Shown here: positions 42,892 through 52,481 of the stretch, piece after piece
How the letters are laid out: each line of letters begins with the position of its first letter
Numbering within the stretch: position 1 is the stretch's first letter
Notes under the pieces: model-generated
What the model saw: only the letters and a program-made list of their open reading frames with translations
What the model was told of the DNA's origin: nothing
Database searches by the model: none
Position numbers and translations under genes: made by a program
NCBI RefSeq assembly: GCF_013347965.1
Contig: NZ_CP048810.1
Span: 3,224,001-3,288,000, forward strand
Direction: 5' to 3'
Origin: Pseudomonas bijieensis
GTDB taxonomy: Bacteria > Pseudomonadota > Gammaproteobacteria > Pseudomonadales > Pseudomonadaceae
DNA length: 64,000 nt

Positions 42892-45591
42892 TCAAGCGTC
42901 CCAAGGGACTACTGCGTCAACGTCAATGGCGTAACGCGCAATCGCCTCGGCACAGACACTGGCGTCCAGGCGCCCCTCATGCACCAGTGAGGTCAGCGCA
43001 CTCAAGACAATCTGGTGACGGTCCACTTCGAAGAACCTGCGCAACTGGTTGCGGGTATCACTACGGCCAAACCCGTCGGTGCCGAGCACGGTGTAACGGG
43101 CATCGAGGTAACTGGCGATCAACTGAGGCAAGGCGCGCACGTAATCGGTACAGGCAATGATCGGCGCCGGGTCGTCGAGGCATTCTTGAACATGACTGCA
43201 TTTCGCGGGTTGTCCGGGGTGCAGGCGATTCCAGCGCTCCACTTCCCGTGCATCACGAGCCAGTTCGGTGAAGCTGGTGACGCTCCAGACTTCGCTGCCG
43301 ATGTTCCAATCGCGGGCCAACAACTCGGCCGCCGCGATCACCTCGAGCAGGATCGCGCCGGAGCCCAACAGCCGGACGCTGCCAAGCGCCTCCTTGCCTT
43401 CATGCCGGGCAAACCGGTACATGCCCTTGATGATCGCCTGCTCGACACCTTCGGCAAGACTCGGCTGCGGGTAGTTCTCGTTCATCAACGTGACGTAGTA
43501 AAACTCGTCGACCTGGCGCTCCAGCATCTGGCGCATGCCGTGATCCAGAATCACCGCAAACTCACTGGCGAACGCCGGGTCGTAAGCACGGCAATTAGGC
43601 ACCATCGACGCCATCAAATGGCTGTTGCCGTCCTGGTGTTGCAAACCTTCGCCGCCCAGCGTGGTACGCCCCGCCGTGGCGCCGAGCAGGAACCCGCGAG
43701 CACGCTGATCGGCCGCGGCCCAGATCAGGTCGCCGATGCGCTGGAAGCCGAACATCGAGTAGTAGATGTAGAACGGCAACATCGGCAGGCCATGCACCGA
43801 GTAGCTGGTCGCGGCAGCCACCCAGGAACTGATGGCGCCGGCCTCGCTGATGCCCTCTTCGAGAATCTGCCCGTCCAGGGCTTCTCGATAACTCAGGATC
43901 GAACCAATGTCCTCCGGCTCATAACGCTGCCCCACGCTGGAGTAGATGCCGATCTGCTTGAACAGGCTGGCCATGCCGAAGGTGCGCGCTTCATCCGCCA
44001 CGATCGGTACGATTCGCGGCCCCAGTTGCTTGTCCCGCAGCAAACCGCTGAGCATGCGCACGAAGGCCATGGTGGTGGACATTTCCTTGCCTTCGGCGGT
44101 GCGGGCAAACCCGGCGTAGCTGTTGAGGTCAGGCACAGCCAACGACGCCGAAGTGGTGGGCCGCGACGGCATGTACCCGCCCAATGCCCGGCGACGTGCA
44201 TGCAGGTAACGCATTTCGGCACTGTCGTCGCTGGGTTTGAAGAAGCTCAGCGAGGCGGCCTGCTCATCGGTCAACGGCAAATTGAAGCGGTTACGGAAAG
44301 CAATCAAGGCGTCCTTGTCGAGTTTCTTCTGCTGGTGCACGGTCATCTTGCCCTGCCCGGCGTCGCCCATGCCGAAGCCCTTCTTGGTCTGGGCCAGGAT
44401 CACCGTAGGTTTCTTGCCCTCGAGCACTGCGCTTTGATACGCGGCAAAGATTTTCACCAGGTCATGACCACCCCGTTTGAGGCGATCGATCTGTTCATCG
44501 GTCAAGCCTTGGGCCAAATGCGCCAGGGCTTCGTCCTGGCCGAAGAAATGCTCGCGGTTGAAGCGCCCATCCTTGGCCGCGAACGTCTGGAACTGGCCGT
44601 CGACCGTGGCCGACAATGCACGGACCAGCGCGCCGTCTTTATCCCGGGCGAACAATCCGTCCCAGTCGGAGCCCCAGACCAGTTTGATGACGTTCCAGCC
44701 GGCCCCGCCGAACAGCGCCTCCAGCTCATCGATGATGCGACCGTTGCCACGCACCGGACCGTCCAGGCGCTGGAGGTTGCAGTTGACCACCCAGACCAGA
44801 TTATCCAACCCTTCACGCGCCGCCAGGGTCAGTGCCGACATGCTTTCCGGCTCATCCATTTCACCGTCGCCGAATACCCCCCAAACCGTGCGCCCGGTGG
44901 TGTCCTGCAAACCACGGTGGTGCAGGTAACGCATGAACCGCGCCTGGTAGATCGAGCTGATCGGACCGATGCCCATCGAGCCGGTCGGGAACTGCCAGAA
45001 GTCCGGCATCAACCACGGGTGCGGGTAGCTCGACAGACCCCGGGCGCCATTGGCACGTGCGCTGATCTCTTGCCGATAATGTTGCAGGTCCTGTTCCTCG
45101 AGGCGCCCTTCCAGAAAGGCTCGTGCATAGACGCCCGGCGCCGAGTGCGGTTGATAGAACACCAGGTCGGCGCCACGGGTGTCGGTGCGCGCCTTGAAGA
45201 AGTGGTTGAAGCCCACCTCGAACAAATCCGCAGCGCTGGCATAACTGGCGATGTGGCCACCCAGTTCCCCATAGGCCTGGTTGGCCCTGGCGACCATGAC
45301 CAGCGCGTTCCAGCGCATGATCGAAGCCAGTCGCTCTTCCAGCGCCAGGTCGCCCGGAAACAGCGGCTGCTGCTCGACGCTGATCGTATTGATATAAGGC
45401 GTGCCATGGCTGGGCCGCCAACCGATCCTGGAGGTGCTGGCCACGGTCACCAGCATGTCGAGGATCTGTTTTGCCCGGGCCGTGCCGTCGTGGGCGATGA
45501 CGGACAGCAACGCCTCCTGCCACTCGGCCATTTCCTGTGCATCTTCAGCTATCTGGCCCGGCAATTGGGTCTGGATATTGGACCGACTCAT
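42892..45591 (-). CDS. aceE: Pyruvate dehydrogenase E1 component, second copy
   Basis: An 899-residue homodimeric-type E1 that decarboxylates a 2-oxoacid with thiamine diphosphate and transfers the acyl group to the E2 lipoyl arm. Conserved parts: SHGTPYINTI, the ThDP motif GDGEMDEPES...N near residues 228-260, GHDLVKIFAAY, TFGMASLFKQIGIYSS, GLQHQDGNSH, and the C-terminal TDGFGRSDTR. Full length matches E. coli AceE (about 887). ATG 45591 is preceded by CAGGAG and overlaps the stop of the upstream small gene. With acdS close by, 2-oxobutyrate is a possible alternative substrate. Confidence 0.93.
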   Translation of the reverse strand: MSRSNIQTQLPGQIAEDAQEMAEWQEALLSVIAHDGTARAKQILDMLVTVASTSRIGWRPSHGTPYINTISVEQQPLFPGDLALEERLASIMRWNALVMVARANQAYGELGGHIASYASAADLFEVGFNHFFKARTDTRGADLVFYQPHSAPGVYARAFLEGRLEEQDLQHYRQEISARANGARGLSSYPHPWLMPDFWQFPTGSMGIGPISSIYQARFMRYLHHRGLQDTTGRTVWGVFGDGEMDEPESMSALTLAAREGLDNLVWVVNCNLQRLDGPVRGNGRIIDELEALFGGAGWNVIKLVWGSDWDGLFARDKDGALVRALSATVDGQFQTFAAKDGRFNREHFFGQDEALAHLAQGLTDEQIDRLKRGGHDLVKIFAAYQSAVLEGKKPTVILAQTKKGFGMGDAGQGKMTVHQQKKLDKDALIAFRNRFNLPLTDEQAASLSFFKPSDDSAEMRYLHARRRALGGYMPSRPTTSASLAVPDLNSYAGFARTAEGKEMSTTMAFVRMLSGLLRDKQLGPRIVPIVADEARTFGMASLFKQIGIYSSVGQRYEPEDIGSILSYREALDGQILEEGISEAGAISSWVAAATSYSVHGLPMLPFYIYYSMFGFQRIGDLIWAAADQRARGFLLGATAGRTTLGGEGLQHQDGNSHLMASMVPNCRAYDPAFASEFAVILDHGMRQMLERQVDEFYYVTLMNENYPQPSLAEGVEQAIIKGMYRFARHEGKEALGSVRLLGSGAILLEVIAAAELLARDWNIGSEVWSVTSFTELARDAREVERWNRLHPGQPAKCSHVQECLDDPAPIIACTDYVRALPQLIASYLDARYTVLGTDGFGRSDTRNQLRRFFEVDRHQIVLSALTSLVHEGRLDASVCAEAIARYAIDVDAVVPWDA

Positions 45592-46010
45592 GAGCAACTC
45601 CTGCAGGTGTCGGGTAACACTTCAAGGTGGTGCGAACGGTTCACTCGGGCGAGGCTTTTCACCTGTTCTACCGCAGCAATGACCGAACGTTCGGCCGCCC
45701 CGTCCGAAGCAATCGGGTAGATGCAGGGCGGACTGATGGAAAGGTCGTGCAATAAACGCTCATCCAGTTCACCGAGCACGACAAAACAATAGTCCCCCTT
45801 GGCCACTCGCACTTCAGCGAGCGGGCCAAGTACCGGGGCCGCAGCATCGACATGAATCAGTGCCACATTGTCAAAACAGCTGAACCCCTGATGGATCAAA
45901 TCAATATGGTCGCTATCAAGCCCGCACGCGATGACCACGATACGTGTGCAGTTTGAAGGCTCGCGCATCCACTTCGGGGCGTTGGTACGACAGTCGGCAG
46001 CTTGGCGCAT
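45588..46010 (-). CDS. Small unknown protein A (paralogue of B), coupled to aceE
   Basis: A 140-residue protein, MRQAADCRTNAPKWMREPSNCTRIVVIACG.... Its stop overlaps the aceE start by four bases. The frame remains open to GTG 46067, but alignment with the adjacent paralogue (WMREPS against WIKEPS, followed by a VIV-type strand) puts the start near 46010. The pattern alternates strands and helices, like a small alpha/beta domain. No motif or family is recognised. Co-translation with aceE suggests a role in the same pathway, perhaps as an accessory or regulator. Confidence 0.6.
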   Translation of the reverse strand: MRQAADCRTNAPKWMREPSNCTRIVVIACGLDSDHIDLIHQGFSCFDNVALIHVDAAAPVLGPLAEVRVAKGDYCFVVLGELDERLLHDLSISPPCIYPIASDGAAERSVIAAVEQVKSLARVNRSHHLEVLPDTCRSCS

Positions 46011-46070
46011 AGGCGTCGCCTTTGTTGTCTGGAGCGGTTGATTCAACAGGCGAATCGGCGCGGACACCGG

Positions 46071-46535
46071 CTAAATGACGCCGTGCGCCTGCAGCACGCT
46101 TTTCGCCAGACTGCGGGTCGCCGAAAGCACTTGCTCTACCTGTTGATCCATCGCAGCAGTGGAAGTGGCTATCGCTCCCAGTTCGACGACGCGCAACGGG
46201 TGACCGTGCACGGACCCCAGCCAGGTCAAGCCGGGAACCGTGCCGACTTCGACATCCAGCAAGAAACTGCCGTGGGAGACAGCACGCAACAGTTGGCTGG
46301 CATAACACGCGTCCGCCCCAGCCGATTGCTCAGGGCCAGACCCACCCCGCAACCAGTCGACCATCAACGCCTCGGATTGCTGGACGGCCAGATAAGCCAC
46401 CTGGTCCCAGTCATCTATCGCTACGTGCAGCTTGTCGATCATGTATTTGGGCAACGCAGCGCTGGTAACGATGACCACTCCGGCTTCGGCCGAAGGTTCC
46501 TTGATCCAGACTGCGGATTGCGATATCGCATGCAT
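46071..46535 (-). CDS. Small unknown protein B (paralogue of A)
   Basis: A 154-residue protein, MHAISQSAVWIKEPSAEAGVVIVTSAAL..., with the same opening and overall layout as protein A downstream, so the two look like an old tandem duplication. It is the first gene of the unit B-A-aceE-aceF. No signal peptide, membrane helix or known motif is visible, and I do not recognise the family. Confidence 0.6.
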   Translation of the reverse strand: MHAISQSAVWIKEPSAEAGVVIVTSAALPKYMIDKLHVAIDDWDQVAYLAVQQSEALMVDWLRGGSGPEQSAGADACYASQLLRAVSHGSFLLDVEVGTVPGLTWLGSVHGHPLRVVELGAIATSTAAMDQQVEQVLSATRSLAKSVLQAHGVI

Positions 46536-46554
46536 GGCGGTACTCCGGCGGCTT

Positions 46555-46651
46555 GGTAGGAGCCGCTTGCTCCGGGCGGCGATGGGGCCGTGACATTCAA
46601 CATCGATGGCCGACTACCCCACCGCTTCATGAGCAAGCTCGCTGCTACAGG
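46555..46651. repeat. Degenerate REP doublet
   Basis: TAGGAGCCGCTTGCTCCGGG on the left and GAGCAAGCTCGCTGCTACAG on the right form an imperfect inverted pair of the REP type. It lies between acdS and the small-gene/aceE unit. Confidence 0.6.
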
Positions 46652-46664
46652 TTATTGGCGCTGA

Positions 46665-47681
46665 TCAGCCATTGCGGAACAGGAAACTGTAGGCGTTCAG
46701 CGCAGGTGCCCCGCCCAGGTGTGCGTAAAGCACTTTCGAGCCTTCGGGGAACTCGCCACGGCGGACCATTTCGATCATCCCGTGCATGGATTTGCCTTCA
46801 TACACGGGGTCGGTCAACACACCTTCAAGGCTGCCGCACAGACGAATGGCTTCCAGCGTACCTTCGTTGGGCAAACCATATTCCGGGTAAGCGAAGCGTG
46901 TATCGAGCACCACGTCGTCTTCGGTGATCTCACGACCCAGTTCCACCAGCTCGGCGGTGTGCCGGGCGATGCGCAGGATCTGTGCCTTGGTTTGCTCTGG
47001 CTTGGCCGAGGCATCGATGCCGATAACGTTCTTCGAACGGCCGTCCGCGGCGAAACCGACGACCATGCCGGCCTGGGTACTGCCGGTCACGGAGCAGACC
47101 ACGATGTAGTCGAACTTGAACCCCAGTTGTTTTTCCTGCTCCCGCACTTCCTCGGCAAAGCCGACGAACCCGAGGCCGCCGTAGGGATGTTCGGAACAAC
47201 CCGCCGGTATTGGGAACGGCTTGCCACCGCGCTCCAGCACATCGTTCATGGCCTTCTCCCAACTGGGTCGGATGCCGATGTCGAACCCGGCGGCGTCCAG
47301 TCGTACGTCCGCGCCCATGATGCGAGACATCTCGATATTGCCTACGCGGTCATACACCGCATCGGAGTAGTTCACCCAGTTTTCCTGGACCAGCACACAC
47401 TTCATGCCCAGGTGTGCGGCGACGGCGGCGACCTGGCGGGTCTGGTTCGACTGGATCCCACCGATGGACACCAGGGTGTCGCAGCCCTGTTCAAGAGCCT
47501 CGGGAACCAGGTATTCGAGCTTGCGCGTCTTGTTGCCGCCGAAGGCCAGGCCACTGTTGCAGTCTTCACGTTTGGCATACAACTCGACCTTGCCACCCAG
47601 GTGCTCGCTGAGACGTTTCAAGGGCGTGATAGGAGAAGGACCGAAGGTCAGCGGATAACGTTTGAAACGATTCAGGTTCAT
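46665..47681 (-). CDS. acdS: 1-aminocyclopropane-1-carboxylate (ACC) deaminase
   Basis: A 338-residue PLP enzyme that splits ACC, the plant ethylene precursor, into 2-oxobutyrate and ammonia, feeding the bacterium with nitrogen and lowering ethylene in the host plant. PLP lysine K51 lies in [13 protein letters not shown]78, Y294, E295 and L322 match the residues that tell true ACC deaminases (such as that of strain UW4) from D-cysteine desulfhydrases. Length is exactly that of known AcdS. It is divergent from acdR, 200 bases away. Confidence 0.96.
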   Translation of the reverse strand: MNLNRFKRYPLTFGPSPITPLKRLSEHLGGKVELYAKREDCNSGLAFGGNKTRKLEYLVPEALEQGCDTLVSIGGIQSNQTRQVAAVAAHLGMKCVLVQENWVNYSDAVYDRVGNIEMSRIMGADVRLDAAGFDIGIRPSWEKAMNDVLERGGKPFPIPAGCSEHPYGGLGFVGFAEEVREQEKQLGFKFDYIVVCSVTGSTQAGMVVGFAADGRSKNVIGIDASAKPEQTKAQILRIARHTAELVELGREITEDDVVLDTRFAYPEYGLPNEGTLEAIRLCGSLEGVLTDPVYEGKSMHGMIEMVRRGEFPEGSKVLYAHLGGAPALNAYSFLFRNG

Positions 47682-47882
47682 GACTCTGCTCCTTGTTTAT
47701 GGATATCCAAGCGCCAGACCGAAAGGCAAAAAAAAGCTGCGTTCCAGGTTCTTTCAGAGGGGCTTCGATGAGTTCAATATTAAGAACAAAGTCAAAAATA
47801 TGTGTTGCAAGTTTCAGTCAATTAAAGAAACATAAATCATCGATTACTACTTTTAACATATTTTTATTGTGCAGAATCCAAC

Positions 47883-48392
47883 ATGAACGCAATAAACAGC
47901 CACAGGAAATCCGGCACTCCAGGCGCAGAGCCGCACCCGCTGGACCGGACCGACCGCGCCATTCTCAAGACCCTGCAGCGAGACGCCTCTATCTCCAATG
48001 TGGCGCTCGCCGAGAAGGTGAAACTGAGCGCGCCGGCCTGCCTGCGACGCGTCGAACGCCTCAAGCAGGCAGGCCTGATCAAGGACATTGTCGCGTTGCT
48101 GGACAATCAGGCGCTCGATGCAGGAATGGTGGTGTTGATCGGCGTGGTGCTGGACCGCTCGACGCCGGAATCCTTCGCAGCCTTCGAAGCCGCGGCGCAA
48201 AAGGTGTCCGGCTGCATGGAATGCCATGTGGTGACAGGGGAATTCGACTACTTCATGTTGATACGAACCAAGGACAGCAACAGCTTCAACCGGCTCCACG
48301 CGGAGCAATTGCTTTACCTGCCCGGGGTTCGCCAGATTCGCTCGTTCATGGGGTTGCGCCAGGTCTTGTCGACCACCCAAATCCCCCTTTGA
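47883..48392 (+). CDS. acdR: Lrp/AsnC-family regulator of acdS
   Basis: A 169-residue Lrp-type regulator with a helix-turn-helix at about residues 20-70 (LDRTDRAILKTLQRDASISNVALAEKVKLSAPACLRRVERLKQAG) and a RAM effector domain (GCMECHVVTGEFDYFMLI). In plant-associated Pseudomonas AcdR is encoded next to acdS in the divergent direction and activates it when ACC is present. The 200-base region between the genes is AT-rich and should hold its operators, though I could not fix one. Confidence 0.93.
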   Translation: MNAINSHRKSGTPGAEPHPLDRTDRAILKTLQRDASISNVALAEKVKLSAPACLRRVERLKQAGLIKDIVALLDNQALDAGMVVLIGVVLDRSTPESFAAFEAAAQKVSGCMECHVVTGEFDYFMLIRTKDSNSFNRLHAEQLLYLPGVRQIRSFMGLRQVLSTTQIPL

Positions 48393-48422
48393 GGCCTGAC
48401 AGAAAGAGTCGGCCCTGTCCTC

Positions 48423-48791
48423 TCAAACATCAGAAGCAGGTTTCACTGCTATAACCATGATCTCGACCAGCACCTCAGGCCGCGCCAGACGTGCCTGAAC
48501 AGTGGCCCGTGCCGGAGCGCTGTCGGCTGGCAGCCAGGCGTCCCACACCGAATTCATCGGAGCGAAATCACGGTCAATGTCTTTGAGCCAGATCTGTGCG
48601 CTCAAAAGCTGCCCCTTGTCACTGCCCGCCAACGCCAACAAGGCTTCGATCTTGGCCAGCACCTGCTGCGTCTGCGCTTCGATGCCAGACTGTAGGTCAG
48701 TGGGCACCTGGCCGGAGAGGTAAAGCAGATCGCCGTGACTGACCACGCCGGACATCCGCGCGCTGCTCTGAAAACGTTGAATCGTTGCCAT
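48423..48791 (-). CDS. RidA family protein (enamine/imine deaminase)
   Basis: A 122-residue Rid (YjgF/YER057c/UK114) protein. Rid enzymes hydrolyse reactive enamines or imines made by PLP and flavin enzymes. The signature LLYLSGQVPTD lies near the N-terminus and PARATVQARLARPEVLVEIMVIA near the C-terminus; the arginine in PARAT matches the substrate-carboxylate binder. ATG 48791 is the only reasonable start. It is the last gene of the transporter-amidase operon, where it may detoxify an intermediate. Confidence 0.9.
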   Translation of the reverse strand: MATIQRFQSSARMSGVVSHGDLLYLSGQVPTDLQSGIEAQTQQVLAKIEALLALAGSDKGQLLSAQIWLKDIDRDFAPMNSVWDAWLPADSAPARATVQARLARPEVLVEIMVIAVKPASDV

Positions 48792-48846
48792 CGGGTTTAA
48801 TCCATGAAGTGAGAAAGTTAAGGGACTGTGCTGCCGCTCAACCGGA

Positions 48847-50274
48847 TTACGCCACCACCCTGTCCGGCAGGTCCCAACCCACAGGCCGCTGTTGGTGCCA
48901 ATCACTGACTTGCTGATAGGCGTGGGCGATCCGCAGGACCAATGGTTCGGCGAAAGCGCGACCGACGATCTGCATCGAGACCGGCATGTGTTGCTCGTCG
49001 AAGCCCACCGGCAGCGCCACTGAACAGAGATTGAGCAGGTTGGCGAAACGGCCGAGCAGGGCCAACGGTGTCCCGTACTCATCGACCTGACTCAACGGCA
49101 CACTGCCAATGGCGTTGGTCGGAAACGCACAGGCATCGACATTGGACATGGCCTCGTCCATGGCTCGGCGAGCAACACGTCGCTGGTTGTGCAAATTGAT
49201 ATAGGCCGCCGCGTCGACGGCGCGTCCGCTCAGCACCCGACGCTGCACATGAGGATCGAAGCGCAGATCATCGCGCTCGAACAAACTGCCAAGGCTGGCG
49301 TAGCCTTCGGCGCTCATAAGGCCACCGGCGACGCGCATGCATTGCTCCAGCGAAGTCGGTAGCGGCTGTTCGACCAGGTGCATGCCCAGTGCGGCCAATT
49401 GCTCCAACCCCCGGTCATAGGCGGCCAATACGCCAGGCGCGATGTGTACGCGTTCGGCCTGTGGCAGCACCCAGATGCGCAGACCGGCCACCGGAAGACT
49501 CAAGCCTGCCGCGGCGCTGAAGACTGGCGATCTGGCCGAGACCGGGTCCAGCGGGTCCGGCCCCAGCAGCGCATCAAGCATCCACGCAGCGTCTTCGACG
49601 GTGTGCGTAATCGGCCCCACCGAATCCAGCGATGGGCACAATTCGATCAAACCGTGGCGGCTGACCAACCCACGCGTGGTTTTCAACCCAACCAGACCAC
49701 ACATGCCCGCAGGAATCCGCACCGAGCCACCGGTGTCGGTGCCCAATGCCGCGCTTGCCAACCCTCCAGCCACGGCCACCGCTGAACCACTGCTGGAACC
49801 ACCTGGAGCACGATGCACTTCGCGGTCCCATGGGTTCCACGGCGTGCCCATCACTGCATTCGTGCCCCACCCGCCGAAAGCGAATTCGACGGTGTGGGTC
49901 TTGCCCATAATGATCGCACCGGCGCGCTCCAGGCGCTGGACCGCCGTGGCGGTAAGCCGCGAGATACGCGGCGTCTGCGCCAGCGAACCACCGGTTATGG
50001 CCTTGCCGTCGATTTCGAACAGATCCTTGATCGCGATCGGAATGCCATGCAACGGACCCAGGTTGACACCTGCGGCCCGCTGCCGATCGGCAGCGATGGC
50101 GGCACCGAGCGCGCGTTGAGGGTAGGCCTCGACATAAGCATTGAGTTGCCCGTTGAAGCACTCGATCCGCTCCAGTTGCGCGCAGACCAGGGACTCGCTC
50201 GTGAGTGTTCCGGACTCCAGTGCTTGCCCCAATTGGCCAATGCTGTGGGAAGCGGTTCGATCCATGATGCTCAT
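48847..50274 (-). CDS. Amidase signature family hydrolase
   Basis: A 475-residue amidase of the GatA/AtzF-like signature family. The Ser-cisSer-Lys triad is visible: K83 (IAIKDLF), the cis-serine in GGSSSGSA (158-165) and nucleophile S184 (TDTGGSVR). The protein has no signal peptide and is cytoplasmic. It starts 4 bases after the permease stop with GAGG upstream. With an amino-acid-type importer before it and RidA behind, it probably hydrolyses an imported amide, carbamoyl compound or aryl amide; the substrate is unknown. It lacks GatB/C partners, so it is not the tRNA amidotransferase. Confidence 0.9.
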   Translation of the reverse strand: MSIMDRTASHSIGQLGQALESGTLTSESLVCAQLERIECFNGQLNAYVEAYPQRALGAAIAADRQRAAGVNLGPLHGIPIAIKDLFEIDGKAITGGSLAQTPRISRLTATAVQRLERAGAIIMGKTHTVEFAFGGWGTNAVMGTPWNPWDREVHRAPGGSSSGSAVAVAGGLASAALGTDTGGSVRIPAGMCGLVGLKTTRGLVSRHGLIELCPSLDSVGPITHTVEDAAWMLDALLGPDPLDPVSARSPVFSAAAGLSLPVAGLRIWVLPQAERVHIAPGVLAAYDRGLEQLAALGMHLVEQPLPTSLEQCMRVAGGLMSAEGYASLGSLFERDDLRFDPHVQRRVLSGRAVDAAAYINLHNQRRVARRAMDEAMSNVDACAFPTNAIGSVPLSQVDEYGTPLALLGRFANLLNLCSVALPVGFDEQHMPVSMQIVGRAFAEPLVLRIAHAYQQVSDWHQQRPVGWDLPDRVVA

Positions 50275-50278
50275 GTGT

Positions 50279-50962
50279 TCAACCTCGAATGGTTTTGCGT
50301 CCGCGAGAAAATCGTATTTCCAGCGCTCGCGACAACAGAGAAAGAGGGAAAGCGATGACGAAATAGAACAGCCCCACCAGCAGGAAAATATGCATCGGCA
50401 AAAAGGACTCGGAGGCGATGGCCCTGGCCGCCAGCATCAACTCATCGGTGGCGATCAGGGCGCACAGGGAGCTGTCCTTCAGAATCGACACGTAGGCATT
50501 GAGCAACGGCGGCAACATGCCGCGAATGGCTTGCGGAAAGATTACGGCGGTGAAGGCTTGCAATGGCGTCAGGCCGGTGGCTATGGCCGCCTCACGCTGG
50601 CCTCGATGCAAGGAGTCCAACCCTCCGCGCAGGATCTCCGCGACGTAGGCGCTGCCCTGCAACCCCAAACCGATGGCTCCGGCCCAGTAACCGGACAACG
50701 TCAGCCCGAAGCTGGGCAAGGTGAAGTACAGCGCCAGCAGCAACGCCAGAAGCGGCACCGCCCGCATCCCCTGGATGAAAAACACGGCCAGGCGCTTGAG
50801 CAATGCGCTGGGACTCTTCATCGCCCAGGCCAGTAACGCGCCCAACAGCGCCGCCAGGGCGAAGCCTGTCAGGGACAACTCGGCGCTGACCCGTGCGCCG
50901 AGCAGCAGGCGAGCGACCCAGTCGCTCCAGTACTCCGGGTATTGCTGGAAAAAACCGATCAT
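50279..50962 (-). CDS. Polar amino acid-type ABC permease 2
   Basis: A 227-residue HisM/GlnP-type permease. The segment REAAIATGLTPLQAFTAVIFPQAIRGMLPPLLNAYVSILKDSSL is the EAA loop of amino-acid permeases, within about five hydrophobic helices. The start overlaps the preceding permease stop (ATGA). Together they make the channel. Confidence 0.92.
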   Translation of the reverse strand: MIGFFQQYPEYWSDWVARLLLGARVSAELSLTGFALAALLGALLAWAMKSPSALLKRLAVFFIQGMRAVPLLALLLALYFTLPSFGLTLSGYWAGAIGLGLQGSAYVAEILRGGLDSLHRGQREAAIATGLTPLQAFTAVIFPQAIRGMLPPLLNAYVSILKDSSLCALIATDELMLAARAIASESFLPMHIFLLVGLFYFVIAFPLSLLSRALEIRFSRGRKTIRG

Positions 50963-51615
50963 CGCGCCGCCCCCAGATGACGTTCAAGTCGGATGAATCC
51001 CGCGCCGATTGGCAGGATCATCGCTGCATAGATGCACATCACCGCCAGATAAATCAGCGAGGTCTGGAACGTGGAGGTCACCAGATTGCGGGCAAGGAAC
51101 ATGATTTCCGGCACGGCAATGGCCGAGGCGATGGACGTATCCTTGATCAGTTGCGTGACATAGTTGGCATAAGCCGGCAACGCAACACGCAGGGCCTGGG
51201 GCAAGAGGATGTAGCGCAGAATCTGCATACGGTTCAGGCCGATGGCCTGCCCGGCTTCATGCTGGCCGACATGCAGCGATTGCAAGCCGGCGCGGAAAGT
51301 ATCGGCCAGCACTGCGCTGCCTACCAGGCTCAAACCGACGATGGCCGCCAGCCACGCGGGCAAATTGATGCCCAGGTAGGACAGCCCAAAGTAGATCAGA
51401 AACAGGTGTGCCAGCGCGGGCACATTGCGCATCCACTCGATGAAACAGGCAATGGCGCCATGTACCAGTCGCGATCGGCTGAACGTCAGTAAAACCGCCA
51501 GCACCAGGCCTCCGACGCTGGCCAGCGCCAAGGTGCAGAGGGCAATTTCCAGCGCACTCACTGCGCCTTTCAACAGCAAGGGCAACAGCCCGAGAAAAGC
51601 CTCCAGATTCGCCAT
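50959..51615 (-). CDS. Polar amino acid-type ABC permease 1
   Basis: A 218-residue HisQ/GlnP-type permease with the loop GQHEAGQAIGLNRMQILRYILLPQALRVALPAYANYVTQLIKDTS. ATG 51615 overlaps the ATPase stop by one base (TGATG); a TTG one codon upstream was not used. Five hydrophobic helices are seen. Confidence 0.92.
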   Translation of the reverse strand: MANLEAFLGLLPLLLKGAVSALEIALCTLALASVGGLVLAVLLTFSRSRLVHGAIACFIEWMRNVPALAHLFLIYFGLSYLGINLPAWLAAIVGLSLVGSAVLADTFRAGLQSLHVGQHEAGQAIGLNRMQILRYILLPQALRVALPAYANYVTQLIKDTSIASAIAVPEIMFLARNLVTSTFQTSLIYLAVMCIYAAMILPIGAGFIRLERHLGAAR

Positions 51616-52403
51616 CAAGCGCTCTCCACAGCCATACGCCCAAGAAAGCTGCGGGTACGTTCGTGACGAGGGCTGTCGATGACTTGCGCCGACGGCCCCT
51701 GTTCGACAATGCGCCCGCCGTCCATGAAGATCACCCGATCCGCCACATCGCGGGCAAACCGCACCTCGTGGGTGACCATGATCATGCTGCGGCCCTCTTC
51801 CGCCAGCTCGCGAATCACTGCCAACACTTCACCCACCAACTCGGGATCCAGCGCCGAGGTTGGTTCGTCGAACAGAATCACTTTCGGTTGCTGAGCCAAA
51901 GCCCGGGCGATGGCGACCCGCTGTTGCTGACCACCCGACAATTGCTCGGGATAAGACTCGGCCTTGTGCCGCAGGTGGACTTTTTCCAACATCGCGTCGG
52001 CCAACTCATACGCCTGCTTGCGCGGCATGCCTTGGGCCTTGATAGGACCGAGCGCGACGTTATCGCGCACGCTCAAGTGCGGCCAGAGGTAGAACAACTG
52101 GAACACCATGGCGATCTCACGGCGCTGCGGGGCCATCTCCCGGTCACTCATCAGACGCGAACGCCTGCCGTCCTTGACCTGGCCGATCAACTCGTCCCCC
52201 AGCCAGATCTCGCCACTGGTAGGTTTTTCCAGGTAATTGATGCAGCGCAGGCAGGTGGACTTTCCAGATCCGCTCGGGCCGATCAGCGACAAGGTTTCAC
52301 CGGGCTTCAACTCCAGGCTGATGCCCTTGAGCACTTCCAGATCGCCGTAGTTCTTGTGTAATTCGTGCACGCGTAGCAACGCGGTGTCAGACGGGTTCGA
52401 CAT
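51615..52403 (-). CDS. Polar amino acid-type ABC ATPase
   Basis: A 262-residue HisP/GlnQ-type ATPase: Walker A GPSGSGKS, signature LSGGQQQRVAIARAL, Walker B VILFDEPTSALDP, H-loop VTHEVRFARDVADRV. MSNPSDTALLRVHELHKNYG is taken as the start; 26 further in-frame codons have no family counterpart. It couples to the permeases downstream. Confidence 0.93.
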   Translation of the reverse strand: MSNPSDTALLRVHELHKNYGDLEVLKGISLELKPGETLSLIGPSGSGKSTCLRCINYLEKPTSGEIWLGDELIGQVKDGRRSRLMSDREMAPQRREIAMVFQLFYLWPHLSVRDNVALGPIKAQGMPRKQAYELADAMLEKVHLRHKAESYPEQLSGGQQQRVAIARALAQQPKVILFDEPTSALDPELVGEVLAVIRELAEEGRSMIMVTHEVRFARDVADRVIFMDGGRIVEQGPSAQVIDSPRHERTRSFLGRMAVESA

Positions 52404-52481
52404 TTCGGCTAACCTCTTTTTGTTGTAGGCGTGGCGATGAATCGGTGCATCCGCCGGACTCCTCCCCATCGCCTCACACAC

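Noticed and set aside
43015..45720. A 901-codon open frame on the plus strand
   Set aside because: It lies antisense to aceE, whose family and start are clear. Its translation is rich in R, H, Q, G and A with no domain, as expected from the reverse strand of GC-rich coding DNA.
46665..47681. D-cysteine desulfhydrase instead of ACC deaminase
   Set aside because: E295 and L322, which distinguish true ACC deaminases from D-cysteine desulfhydrases, are both present, and the acdR gene is adjacent.
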